DNA of 64,000 nucleotides, taken from positions 151,353,501 through 151,417,500 of the forward strand of contig JAZBRS010000026.1 in the NCBI GenBank assembly GCA_037176725.1, given 5' to 3'. Positions 48,631-61,000 of the stretch are shown here, in pieces (positions within the stretch are counted from its first letter, which is position 1; the number at the start of each line of letters is the position of its first letter). The stretch comes from Posidonia oceanica (lineage: Eukaryota; Streptophyta; Magnoliopsida; Alismatales; Posidoniaceae). Under the pieces are notes generated by a model that worked only from the letters and a program-made list of their open reading frames with translations, did not search any database and was not told the DNA's origin. The position numbers and the translations under genes are program-made.

Positions 48631-48830
48631 GACACGGCCAAGCGCGTTGCCCGAGGGGGTCAGACTAAAAGACACGGCCACGGGGGTTGCCCGAAGGGGT
48701 CAAACTAAAAGACACGGCCACGGGGGTTGCCCGAGGAGGTCAAATTAAAAGACACGGCCGCGGGGGTTGCCCGCGGGGGTCAAACTAAAAGACACAGCCA
48801 AGGGGATTGCCCGAGGGGATCAAAGTAGAA
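48631..48830 (-). repeat. 40-bp tandem array, five units
   Basis: Units start AGACACGGCC on the + strand and contain CGGGGGTTGCCCG, then GGGGTCAAACTAAA. They lie in the 3' UTR of element C, the same position as the arrays of the other Tat-like elements. Confidence 0.9.
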
Positions 48831-49049
48831 GATGGGTAGCAAATGTCTTCGATGACCACTCAATGCGAATGCAATGTAATGCACTATGCATGGATGCATA
48901 CTAGCGGGAATGCAAGGGAGGTGATCATGATATGTAATGCATAACCCTAGATAATGAGGTTCCTCCATCATTGCCGGCTTTGATTTGTATACCGGGTTGG
49001 CTCAAGAATTTTTCTCATTACTTAAAGCAAACTGACACATGCATGAATG

Positions 49050-49560
49050 CAATTTGTCATAATCAAATGCCCTTTCATCGAGTGTAGCCTACACTCTTCA
49101 CAGGGACCATCATCCTATGATACGCAGGTTGGTGAGTGAGAGGTCTATGATGTTCCCAGGTGTTGGGCAAAGGGGGTTGACTTCTTCTTTGCTAGCTGCA
49201 TTGGCTTTATTTGTCACAATCGGGTGTCTTTTCATCGAATGTAGCCTACATTCTCGGCAGGGACCGTCATCTGATGAGCCGTGAATTAGTGAACGATGGG
49301 TCCACTAATACCGTTGACTTTTTTTGTCAAAATCAAGTATCCTTTCATTGAATGTTGCCTACATTCTCGATAGAGACCGTCATCTATGACCCGTGAATTA
49401 GTGAACGATGGGTTCACTAATACCGTTGGCTTTTTTTGTCAAAATTAGGTATCTTTTCATCGAATGTTGCATACATTCTCGATAGAAACCGTCATCTTAA
49501 GACCCATGAATTAGTGAACAATGGGTCCATTAATACCGTTTGCTTTGTTTGCTCGGTTGT
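49050..49560 (-). repeat. ~125-bp tandem array with paired hairpins
   Basis: Four diverged units. Each contains TTTCATCGAATG, a GAATGTA/TACATTC hairpin (GAGTGTA/TACACTC in the first unit), GGGACCGTCATC, and an ATTAGTG...CACTAAT hairpin ending in TAATACCGTT. Located in the 3' UTR of element C. Confidence 0.85.
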
Positions 49561-49881
49561 GCTCCGAGGATTCTGGAATTCCCTTTTTCTCTGCTCTAGA
49601 GCGTTGAACGCCTGATTTGCAGCATCCAACGTTGAACGCGCATATTCCTGTGTCTAACGTTGAACGTCCCTGAGGCTGCGTTTAACGTCTCGAGACAAAC
49701 TGCCTTTCTTTCCTTCCCTGATATCACCAATCCAGCAGTAAATCTTTGATTTATTGGCTATTTCCTTTCCTGTGAGGACACCATGGCCTATATTAAGCCC
49801 CCCCTCCTTGGCTTTGATTTGCACAACACAAGTGAATCTCTTCTTTGTTTCTACTATTTGTGAAGAATTGCAGCTGTCCTC

Positions 49882-51262
49882 ATGGATTTAAGCGAGATTC
49901 CTCGTCATGCTTTCCAAGTAGCCAACTTTTCTTCTCCCTCTGACCAAGTGCAACTCCGGTTGGAGACCATGCCTAATCACCTGGTGAATCTCCTAGTGAA
50001 TGAGAAGGTACTATCTTTTCTTTTTTTTCTGTTATGCTGCTTTTCTTTTTGTATTGTTATGCTGCTGCTTTTCTTTTCTTTTTTTTTATACCAATTTTTT
50101 CATTTCATAGCCCCTAGCCTCCTCGAATAACAACTAGGGTTCTAAAGCCTATCAGTTGGACTGGGTCCAAAATTTCCGTACTTGGGCATTGAAGAGGTAT
50201 TGAGAACAATTGGAGGCTAGCCTCAGTCAAATCCTCCAGCGACTGCGGCAGCCCATTGACTGGAAGGTGCTCTTTGGCCTTTGTGGGCTGTGGAACCCCC
50301 TAACTCATACATTCTTCACTTCTTTGGGGGAGCTCACGATTCTTTTGGAGGAGGTAAGTGCTTTATTGGGCACTCGACAAGCTGATCCCTCCATTTACTC
50401 CAGGAATGCGTATCTTTTGCCAACTAGGGTGGTAGGGTCCTTTTCCCTCCTTAAATGCATTTTTGGCTCCGTCATTGTCCTGGAGGATCTGGTGTTGGAT
50501 GGCTGCATCAATCTCGTTTCTTTGTGGAAATTCTTTTCGAAGCAGCGGGACAACATTCGATTGGAAACCTCTTGCTTGGAATGCATCTTTATTCTGATTG
50601 GTGGGCTGGCATTCTTCCCAAACGAGACTTTAACCATTAGCGCATACCATGCTGAGCTTATGTGCATGAGCGTCCGCAATTTGGAGATGAGCTTGAGTCA
50701 GTCTGTGCTGGCCTTCACTATCCAAGGTTTATCCAGCGCTTGCCTTGGTGGGCCATTCTTTGGGTCCCCTTTTCTGGTTCTACGGTGGCTGGATGAGCAT
50801 ATTCTGCTGCCTACCCTTGATGCTGGTCCTCCCCTTGAGGAATACATTCGTAGGTTCTGCACATGTGAGGTCAAGCCTCAGATAGATTCTTTCGGCCATC
50901 TCTCCACATTTCGGAAGGCATACAATCCCGAGTATTTCCTGACGCTGGTTGGGGCAACAGAATTTGTAAGGTATAACCCCCATCGCTGCTTTTCCATGAT
51001 GGCCATTCCTCAGGCTATACCTCCCATGCCTTGTTTCTCAGATATGATCCTTCCGCGCCTGAGGGGCACTCCTGGAGACATCGCCCAAGTCTACTTTCAT
51101 ACTGGCATCTGGGATGGAAAAGGACAGAGTCGTGTCCTTTCTTCGTGGGACAATCCGAATATGGATCGTGAAGCCATTTCCACTGCTACCCACAACGTTT
51201 GGTACGAGGGGGTGAAGCCCAATTTATTCATCGAGTTTCCTATGAAGAAACAAAAATTGTAA
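49882..51262 (+). pseudogene. DUF7745-like gene, antisense to element C
   Basis: Exon 1 (49882-50007) encodes MDLSEIPRHAFQVANFSSPS and ends at a GT donor. Exon 2, from about 50108, is long and reaches TAA at 51260-51262. Upstream of LEASLSQILQRLRQ (50210) the frame has a TGA at 50201-50203. The domain layout matches 3644-4951: WKVLFGLCGLWNPLTHTF, then GELTILLEEVSALLGTRQ, then a Leu/Phe-rich middle and a C-terminal DREAISTATHNVWYEGVKP. It is the longest open frame in the window (350 codons) and could be the least damaged of these genes. It runs opposite to element C. The TGA and the family assignment need checking by alignment. Confidence 0.65.
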
Positions 51263-51715
51263 TCAGTATTTTACCTTTAATCATCAATAAAGTTGCATTT
51301 TATTTTTCTTTGGCTGCTTCCCTCTTTCTACCAAATCTTCATGCTTTCTTATTAAATAAAATTGAAGTTCAAAATACTCCCTGTATTAGATGTGTTAAAC
51401 GCGTGAACGGGTGCGTTCAACGTTAACTGCTGGAATCCCAACGTTTAACGCTTTGCCTTCCTTGGGGCATTGGACGTCGCAATTGGTGCGGACAATGTTT
51501 TGCCTCTCGATGCGTTGGACCACCTAGTTGGCACGTACAACGTTGAATGGTATAAAACCTCTGTTTTACACAACGGGCTGGCATCCTTCTACTTCCTTTC
51601 CTCTTCTCTGGCGACAACAGCCTCTTTCCCTTCGGTGACGGCTTCTTGACTCCGACAAAGGTCTCCCATTTCGTATTTTCAAAAAAAATGGAGAAGCGTA
51701 TCTCCCATTTCTACT
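51263..51715. other. Spacer between the DUF7745-like and PMD genes
   Basis: Non-coding. It contains further GTTRRACGC-type modules at 51385-51450 and 51480-51545. Confidence 0.5.
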
Positions 51716-53600
51716 TGTGAGCAGCGAAGCGAGCCCGGACGGAGCCCGGGCCAACGTCTCCCGGTGAGCCTGTGTTGGAGGCTCCAGCGACCGTTCCATC
51801 GGTGGTAGAGACAGCGGCGACGACTATGGAGGCCGAGGCAGGGGGCGCTGGTGCTACGGTTGTGGAGGCGGCGGCTATGGAGGCCGAAACAGGGGCTGTG
51901 GGTGGTGGATCCGTGCTGGCTGAGGTGGTGGCCGTAGGTGGGGATGCCGGTGACATGGCTGAGGTGGCGGTTGGGGCAGTGGACAGGGATGTCGCGGAGG
52001 TTGAGGTGGTGGCTGCAGGTGCCGTGGCTACAGTGGCAGAGACGGGGGCTACCAATGACGATGCTGCGGAGGTAGGGGTCGTTCCGGGTGTGAGCTCCGG
52101 TGACTCCACTAGTTCAGGGGAGGAGGACTCGGGGGAGGACTCGGAGGAGACAGCCTCAGAGGAGGAGATGCCCGAGGCGGCACCTGTTGATCCTCTTGTT
52201 GCTCAGTTTGGTGAGGACGATGCCTGGTACCGCAACATTTTGGACTTCGTCCGACAAGCGGTGGAGGGTGGTGCTATGGATCCCCCAGACTTTTGGCGGG
52301 CCCAGATTCCCTGCGATGAGGTTCAGGCGTTGGGACCGCGTAGGGATGCGTCCCAGATTGAGTATGCCATTGCTACTTTGGCATTGAGAGGACAGGTAAT
52401 TTTTCTTTTAATCTCTTTCTCATTTAATTTGATTATGTCTGCCTGCTTGACAATTCTCCTTTCTTTTGCAGAGTCGGGCCCCAGCGGTGATTCGGTGCTA
52501 CTAGGGGCGAGTCCACCGATCCTATGATATGTTGGCTTCTTTTCAACGGGAGCGCCTAGGACAGATGGGATTTGGACACTTCCTGTCCATTCCCGACTTT
52601 CCCCTCCGACCCATGTTCCTAGAGGCGGTTGCGGAGCAGTACAACTTTCGGACTAGCTCCATAGTCACGAGGGCGGGCGAGTTCGTCCTTTCGCTAGAGG
52701 ATATGGCCTGGCTAACTGGCCTACGGGTGACGGGCTGCCCAGTGACTGGATGGGTTCGCTCGAACTACACTGCTATGGCGAGGGATTTGGTAGGTAGGCA
52801 GGCAGGTGGCTATGAGCGGGCACCAACTCTTGGTTATTTCTTCCGCAATCCGCCGGGTCGAGGAGTTGGCAATGACAGTGACTGAGCTCGGTGTGGAGGC
52901 TGACCAGCAGCTCTAGGCTTTTCTGTTGATGCTGTTTGGGGAGGTTCTCTTTTCCCACGCCTCTTCGAAGCTGTCTGCCATCTTCTTGCCCCTTCTAGCT
53001 GATCTGGATCAAGTGGGAGAGTACGCTTGGAGAGCAGTCAACCTAGCTCACTTGTACTTGACCCTCTTTCGCTTCACAGATGGCAGTTCTTGTCAGTTGG
53101 GCGGGAACTTGCCTTTTCTCCAGGTAAATAATATGCTTGCTTGTGAATACCGCACGATATGATATAATATGCTAATTGAACACTCTTGTTTCCTATGCAG
53201 ATGTGAGCATGAAACCACTTTACTTTCCTACGACCTACTCCTCCTCCTGTTCCTCCGACGGCCGTACCCTTTCCCCGATGATTGTTTTGGACTGATGCTG
53301 AGCAAGTCCTTGAGCCAGCAGATGACAACTACTATGTTGGTCGTCTGCTATTTGAGTTGCTGGTCCCTGCTCAGGTAACTTGCTTTTTTATGTCCTTTCT
53401 GCTTCTGCTTATTTATTTATCTGATATTCTTTTGCTCCTTTCAGATGGTCTGGCGTCCTTACGCTGAGGGAGAGCATGAGGATGTCCCAGAGATTACCTG
53501 TGATCGGGCCGTTTTTGCCGCTGCAGCGATGCCGCTTGGAGGGGGCACTCTCTCCTCCCCCTAGTCTGCCGTGCAACATCAAGGAGCGAAAGTGCTCGGA
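51716..53600 (+). pseudogene. PMD gene, antisense to element C, broken
   Basis: The first exon (about 51772-52395) encodes a low-complexity Ala/Val/Gly/Glu-rich region, then an acidic Ser/Glu run and NILDFVRQAVEGGAMDPPDF. A 76-base intron follows (GT 52396, AG 52471). The next exon holds the PMD core: HFLSIPDFPLRPMFLEAVAE, GEFVLSLEDMAWLTGLRVTG, then in a shifted frame FLLMLFGEVLFSHASSK, LLADLDQVGEYAWRAVNLAH. Later exons carry LLLFLRRPYPFPDDCF, YYVGRLLFELLVPAQ (to about 53372) and HEDVPEITCDRAVFAAAAMP (from about 53445). In-frame TAG stops are at 52502-52504, 52914-52916 and 53562-53564. Domain order agrees with the left PMD copy. Confidence 0.75.
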
Positions 53601-54629
53601 ACCGATGTGAGAATATGATTCTCTCTCATTTACTCAATTTGCAGTAAAAAAGATCGTAGCTTTGCCTGTTTTGCTTTAAAATTTAAGTTGACAAATTGTG
53701 ATGCTAACAACAATCATTCAATCACATAACAACTCTAAGAATCTTGTTTGAATCTTGTTTTTTTTTTTGTATGTTTGATAATATTATTTCAATCTACTGT
53801 AGAAATTGCGTCGGCATCTCAAGTTTTCGTGGTTTACTTTCGGGATGAGTATGATAGTATGAGCTATGCAAATAGTTATATACGCATTTCTCTTCCAAGT
53901 TGTATTAGTTGTGGAAGGTGTGTGTGGGTCTAGGGCGTTCACCACAGCCCCTGGTTGCAGGAGAAAGAGTGTGCCTAAGAGCTCATTTCAGTGTCAATTG
54001 TGACACATTTGTAAATTGCAGTAACTTTTATTACTAACATAATTGACTGGATATTCTTGTCGTGTGTATTACTACGTACAACTGAAGCATGTACTGGACA
54101 AAGCATTGATTGATCATGATGTCATTGGTTACATCAAGTTTCGACTGATTTACATTCAATTCCCTTGACAACCTAGTGTTGGAACATTTTGCCACAATGT
54201 TTTGGCTTGCTTTTTATTTTTTTACTGTTGGTAGTCGGTATTTAAGTGGCATTATTATTTTTTGAGCTGACATCCCAATCTTTGAATTTTACATCCTAGA
54301 GCGTCGAGTTCATGTGCTGCCTCTTAATTTAGCAATGTGAATGCCTTGTTTTTTTGCATTAACGAAATATTGAGGAAAAAAATAATAAATTTGTATTAGA
54401 AATGATTCAAAACTGCAATGTCAGTCCTTTTGTGGAATTCTATTTCAAGTTATGTTAGACTATATCCTGCCTTGTTGTCTATATTCTTGGCGGCTATTTA
54501 TGCTATTCTGGTTTCTTAGGTTTACAATATTTACTTGTCCTTGTCCCTTTTTTCAGTGGAAAGACTGTCCCTTAGTCTATAATGGATTTTAATTTGTAGT
54601 ACATGATAATATATTTATACTTGGTGTAG
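53601..54629. other. AT-rich non-coding sequence
   Basis: No gene recognised. It may include remains of the 5' part of the elongation factor P gene, but I could not read its first exon. Confidence 0.4.
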
Positions 54630-56998
54630 GTTCGTCGTGGAAATGTCATACAGAGAAAAGGTTTGCACTATATTATGCTCTATATCCACATGATCATCAG
54701 TGTCTCACTATTTATAAGGACTTGGCTTGATTGGCTCTGTTGAAGGACGTTCTTTCCAGGTATTTTACTCATGACCGAGTTTCAGTTCCGAATATGTCTC
54801 AGTCTTGTTATTATGGGTTAATTGTTTCATCATTGGCTGCTCAATTCATAGGTTAATGTGCCCTTCATTTTTGTTGAATTTATTATGGAATTTTTTTTAA
54901 TATAAAAAAATCAAATTAATAACATTACAGAAATATGGCTCATCAGAATGTTAGTTTGGCATTGTTGGTATTCACTGTAGATTTTTTTAGTGAATCAGAA
55001 CATGGCAACTATGTTGAGTAGTTCTTGGAGAACATGGCATCACCATGCTAGTTCCCCATTGCCATGCAGAAAAGTTGGAGTTGAGGTTGCTTGCTTTCAT
55101 GTGGAGTTTGCGTCTTAGCTGCTGAGATAATAGACCCAACATTCTAAACTATGAGGTTTTCCATTACCCAACAGAGAAACTCCTTCATTGGTTGACAGTT
55201 GACACTGAAATGACTTGTCAAGTTGCTGGATTACAAGGGTAGAACTCAATTTGAGAACTTGACAATATCCTGAGGGCTTCAAGTTCAATTCAGCCCCTTG
55301 TTAGACTGCACTGAGACATAAAATTTAAACATAAATCGGTGAAATATTTATATCAAGTTAAAAATAAATTTAGGTGATGAAACATTAAAAGTTTTTTCAA
55401 TCATACAATTATATGAACTAGAATAAAAAAGACATTACTTTCATTTAGAATGTTGAGAAAGATGCTTAGTTTGAATCTTCTTCATCTGCTCAATAAAAAA
55501 TGGAATCCTTTTCAAGAAAAAAAACATCCAACTTCGCAGCCGCTACGCCTATGCAGGCGTACCAGAGTAATAACCTCCAGAATGACCATATTTGTGCAAT
55601 GGTTGTTAAAATAATTTGTTTAGAAAATTGTAAGGTGCTGGCGACCTTATCATGCTCACCTGAATCCATACCGTTGCTTCTGTAATCACCGTAGGTATTG
55701 GTGATAACTGACTTTACAAGCTTGTCGCAAACATGCATGGTGCAGTCGACTGTACTACATGTGCTCTCTGATTTATTACTTTAAAAGCTTCCCTTTTCAT
55801 TACCAAAATCATATTAGGTCATAGAATGTGCCCTACTTGCTTTTATTTCCATAGGTATTGGAGGCATAACATACTCAACACGGAAGAGGAGGTGCCATAA
55901 TTCAGGTTTGTTGTCATATTCATGGTTGCTACCTTTATACGATTGTAATAAATTCTTCAAGGGTCTATGTATCTTACAAGTTGTAACTAGAGGGAATTGA
56001 TTCTTGTTTAGTAACAAAATATAAAGTTACCATAGACCTTAAGAACCTATAATTGAAACATTAAATCAGAAGGAAGTTTAACATTTTTGCTTTTGGAAAT
56101 GAAACTGCATATTACCATTCTTTCATTGGCAAAATTCCTTGCATTTGACTAGCATGAAAAATTAGTAAAAATATATTTTTAACTTTTCTCAGGAAACCAA
56201 GTAAATAGTAACAGACTAGCAGAGGACTGTTGCTTTAATCTGACTAAAACTATTCCCAATCAAGATAATATAACCAACAACTTTGACAAAGAAAAAGACC
56301 TAGGACTATAGTTTTACACTAAACATACCAGGAACAAAATATAACAGCTTTCAGATTTGTCAGTAAATTTTAAATTGGCTGTGAACGTAATGTTAAACAC
56401 ACAAGGTTTAAAACCATGTGATTGTATTTTTGTGAGGTTTACACTTAACACGGCAGGAACAAAATATAACAGCTTTCAGATTTGTCAGTAAATTTTAAAT
56501 TGGCTGTAAACATAATGTTAAATTATTTTATTGGATTAGGTGGAATTGCGGGATGTTGACAGTGGAAATAAAATTAGCGAGAGATTTCGTATGGATGAGG
56601 CTATTGAGCGTATGATACTACTTGCTATCATCATCTTTTCTTTTCCTATGCCACTCTCCTGAATTCTCATTGGGGTCTGTTTCCTGCCATTCCATGAGCT
56701 GAAAAACAGCATTAAATCTTATACTTTATGTATTTTTAATGAAGTTAACATCATTTTCCATGTTGCAGGTGTTTTTGTTGAAGAGAAGTCCTTTTCTTTT
56801 CTGTACCAAGAAGGTGACACTATATTTATTATGGAGTGAGTGTATTTGATTGAAAAATTGTACCTTTGCTCAACTGTCATCCTCTCCTACCATTCATATA
56901 TGCCTGAATCATTGGTTATGTCTCTATCAGCCCCAGCACATTCGAACAACTTGAATTACCCAAGGAAATGTTGGGGAAGGCTGCTGTCAACCTTAAAG
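54630..56998 (+). pseudogene. Elongation factor P family gene fragment, nuclear, with introns
   Basis: Five exon-like pieces in the right order: 54630-54660 (VRRGNVIQRK), 55855-55905 (HTQHGRGGAIIQ), 56540-56609 (VELRDVDSGNKISERFRMDE), 56769-56835 (VFVEEKSFSFLYQEGDTIF) and 56931-56998 (PSTFEQLELPKEMLGKAAVN). These match the N-terminal KOW-like and central OB-type parts of bacterial-type EF-P, which plants encode in the nucleus for an organelle. Most junctions keep GT/AG. TAA at 55867-55869 breaks exon two where Gln is expected. The start, the Lys-Ile-Tyr-Gln segment between the first two pieces, and the C-terminal domain are not found. It is a partial copy of a host gene, not a processed retrocopy. 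Confidence 0.75.
56314..56522. repeat. 84-bp direct duplication in an EF-P intron
   Basis: Copies at 56314-56397 and 56439-56522 share AGGAACAAAATATAACAGC and most following bases, with a few transitions. Separation is 125 bp. Confidence 0.9.
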
Positions 56999-57605
56999 GT
57001 GATGAAACTTCATTTTAAAAAATTATTGATGAGGTCCATTCTTTTTAAAAAATAAAACTTGAATGCAGGCAGACAGCTATAACAATTTTCACTTCTCTAT
57101 TTTGTGTTGTTGAATGTGAAATGTCAAAGTTACAACCAGAAGCATTGGGGTGGGTGCTTATGAACAGCTAAAGCTACTTTAATTAACTTTGTATAGAGTA
57201 ACATGATGTAGTATATAACTGAATATCAGTGCTCATTCTTAAAATAACTGAAAATACAAAAGCCACCAATCCACTGCCTTATGCAATTAACAGCATGTAT
57301 TGAAAACAATGTCTTATTGAGTCATCATACACCAATAGTAACAGTGCATTTCCAGTGATAATTTTCCAAGTTAGTTTTCAATTTTTTTGGGAATGTCTTG
57401 TTTCCCACGTTGTTTTTTATCACCATAACATCTGATCGGTTCCTTGTTGTTCAATGATTCATAACTGTTGAGTCAGTGCTGTTCATTACTGTCAATCTGT
57501 CCAAACATCATTCACGTCAAATTACATCTGTAAGAAATACGTAACACCTTAAACAAACTAATCAGATAGAGGCTTTAACCATTGAGCATATCTAACCTAA
57601 ATCAA
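56999..57605. other. AT-rich non-coding sequence after the EF-P fragment
   Basis: No gene or element end seen. The missing last EF-P exon is not recognisable here. Confidence 0.4.
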
Positions 57606-57639
57606 CAGTAACCTCATGGATATAGCCAAAGTTGCAAAT

Positions 57640-58080
57640 GGTGCATGTAGCTGTTAAGAGAAGTATACTGTTGACCAATTGTATGCTAGTACATACACAT
57701 GCCCAACAGGACCGTGGTAGATGGCCACATGCATTATATATGCAATGTATTGATGGGTATATAGATTATTATATTTCTTTACTAGTTATTTGTTTAGTCA
57801 TTATCTCTTTTTAGTTAATTGTTATTTCTTTTGTGTGGACCCTCCTATATAAGGAGAGGAAACCCTCTTTTGTAAGAGTTTTAGATGATATGATATTATG
57901 ATGTCTTAAGTAGTTATCGTTCTTCTTGGAGTGGAGATTGAAGTCTCATTTTTGTTCTTGATTGTAATCCATTTCTTTATTTTGAGAATCAGAATGTTGT
58001 TCAATTTCTTCTTGAGATTGGATTGAAGTCCATCTCAGTTATCTTGGGATTGAAATTGTAGTGTGATTTTAGGTCATCTT
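57640..58080 (+). mobile_element. LTR-like promoter fragment
   Basis: Contains CCTCCTATATAAGGAGAGG (TATA box about 57846) followed by CTCTTTTGTAAGAG and a T-rich leader with repeated ATTGAAGTC phrases (57946, 58024). This is the look of a retroelement R-U5 region. No termini or target duplications could be fixed, so this is a weak call. Confidence 0.35.
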
Positions 58081-61000
58081 GGCTTTAATATATTCTCTAG
58101 TATTTTTCTAAAACGTTTTAATATTTATTACCATAATAATTAATATTTCTACTAAATTCAAGAATATTCTAATGAACTTTAAAATATGGGTTTAATATTT
58201 TTTGGAGTATAAACTTGAAAATATTAAAATTAAATATCCCATGACGTCACTACTGTGGCTAGAGATATTTTAAAATGATACTTTAATTTTCCTAGCAGAT
58301 ATTAATTTGAAAGACATGATCTTTTAAGATAATATCTATAATCTTTTAAATTGCGACTAATTGAGGAAAATTCTAGAAAATTAATGACGTCCATTTTAAA
58401 ATAATATATTTTTATTTGAGATTTTTTGAGCTAAAACTGAAATTTAAATTTAGATATCACTCTTTTAAATACTATATCTATATCTAAATTAACATCAAAA
58501 TTTAAAAACCAAAGATAATTTAAAATATCCAAGTAGTTATGAATTTAAATCAAATTAAAAATATCCACAAAATCAAATAACTTCCTCAACAAAATTATAG
58601 AAGATATTTATTTTAAATTTATGTTGCTTAATGAGTAGGCTTGGGTTCCTATTGCTGTTGGTCGTATCAAGGGTGTTTATTTCCAATCTTTAGTTGAGAA
58701 GATATATCGTCGCATTAATGGTTGGGGTTCTCGATTTTTAAATATGGCTAGAAGGCTTGTTCTGTTGAAAAATGTGTTATCTTCTACTCCTTAGCATATT
58801 CTAACGGTTTTGTCGGTTCTTGTGCATGTTATGAAGAATATTGATCGATTGTTGCGTGATTTTTTGTGGAGGTATAGAGATGGGAAAAAGCTTCACCATT
58901 GGGTGAGATGGGAGTACTGCACCAGATCTTTGCACGAGATGGGCCTGGGTGTTTGAAGGTTTTTTGACATGCATTTGTTGTTTGTGATAAAGAGTTGTTG
59001 GAAGCTTCTGTTGAAAATTCTCCTTGGAGTATCTTTTGCGCCACTGAGTACAATGTGAACTTCAAAGGTTGGTATGCTCTTGTTCCTTTATTTGGTTCTG
59101 TTCATTGGAAATATCTTATGTTAGTTATGCCTTGGGTGGTTTCTCAATCCTTTTGGTAAATTGAAAAGGGTGACAATTCCTCTTGGATGGATAAATGGTC
59201 TCCTAAGGGTATTCTTTTCAATACTTTCTAGCATCTCCCTAATATTGATCTTAGTGCCAAAGTAGTGGGTGTTTTCTACAACAGGGATTTGTTTGAGGAA
59301 CAGGGATTTGTTTGAGGGACAGGTGGCTAGCGAGGGAATAGTGGTTGCTGATTTGTGGCGTTTTTTCAAGGAACTGGATGTTAATTGGTAGGGTGATAGT
59401 GACACTGATGGTAATTTTTAAATCAAGAATGCTTGGATGGTTGTTAACATTGACAGTAGGATGGTGACAAAGAAGAAGTAGATTTGGTTTATTTTGATAC
59501 CCTCCAAGATGTCCTTGTTACTATGGTGGATTAGTTGGAACGCAATTGCTGTGGATACAAACATGCAGTCTAAGGCGGTCCAGTTTGTTTCTAAGTGCAA
59601 TTGTTGTGTGGACTCGCAAGTGGAGACTATGGAGCACGTCCTTTTGCATGGGGATCTTGGTAAAAATGTTTGGTCTTATTTTGCATCTATTTTACAGGTT
59701 CAAATTTGTGGTGATGTGGCATCTACCATTTCTGCTTGGCACGAATGGGCTAAGGAATCTTCCTACAGGCACACTCTCATAGGAATTCTTCTTGGTTTTA
59801 TTTGTTGACATATTTGGAAAGAACGGTGTAACAAGAGGTTTTCTGACAGGTACCGCAATTGGAGACACGTTACCATGTCTATTATAGCAGAGTGTAATTA
59901 TATGCTTGCAGGGAAAGAATTCAGCTTCATGGGAGGTTCACAATCTGTTCTTCAATGGGCAAGCTATTGTACTCCAACGGTTCTTGATAAGCGTTACGTG
60001 CTTGTTAGGTGGTCTCCTCCAACATCTAGTTTAAAGGCTAATGTGGATGGATCCTCTATGCATTCATTTGCAGGTGGTGGAGGTATTGTTAGGGATCCCA
60101 GTGGTCGGGTACTACTTGCATTCTCAAGATATTACGGTGATGTTACAAATAATGAAGCTGAGATAAGAGTGGTTTGGGATCTTCTTGCACTGTGTGATAA
60201 TCATGGCTATTAGATTACAGAGATTGAGTTTGACTCTTGGCAAGTGGTTCTTATCTTACAAAACAAGATTCAGGTCAGTTGGAAATGCAGAACTTGGTGG
60301 CATCGTATTCACAGGAGGACCGCTTTCAACATCACCCATTGTTTTCGTGAGGGCAATGGAGCGACGGATTTTCTAGCTAAGGAGGGCAGCAGACTACACC
60401 ATTATATGACTTATCACAGCTTCAATGATCTACCTAGGGAACTGAAAGGCATTTGTAACCTTGATAAGTGAGGTGTTTCTAGTTTGAGATCTAGAAAAGG
60501 TACAAGTTAGTCTTTTTCTCCTCTTCTTTTTTCCAAGGGCATAGGTTTTGGAGAGGAGTTTTTTTCAGGCTAATGTATGGACTGGTGATTGATGAGTCCA
60601 AATTCTCTTTTGGAGGTGTATCATTAATTTTGTACACTTTCACATATCAATAAAAATTTATTTAGCCCAAAAAAAAAGTAAGCATGGGTTTAAAATAAAA
60701 ATTCATTATAAATAGACTTTCGTTATGAAGAATATTTTAAAAATGGGTATTAAGTCTTAAACGGTTTCTAAGTTTGTAATAAATTAATTTGGAAATTAAA
60801 TTTTAACTAAATTTAAATTTAGAAGTCGTTGCCTGTGTCACAAGCGACAACCTCAAAATCATTATTTTATCATTTTTTAAATAGGTTTTCTGCGCTGGAT
60901 AAATAAATATCCTAAGAATATGTACGGTAGTTGCCTCTTGAAGAAGCGATGACCTAAATTACCCTATTTTAAATAATTTAAAATTAAATCCGGATTTAAA

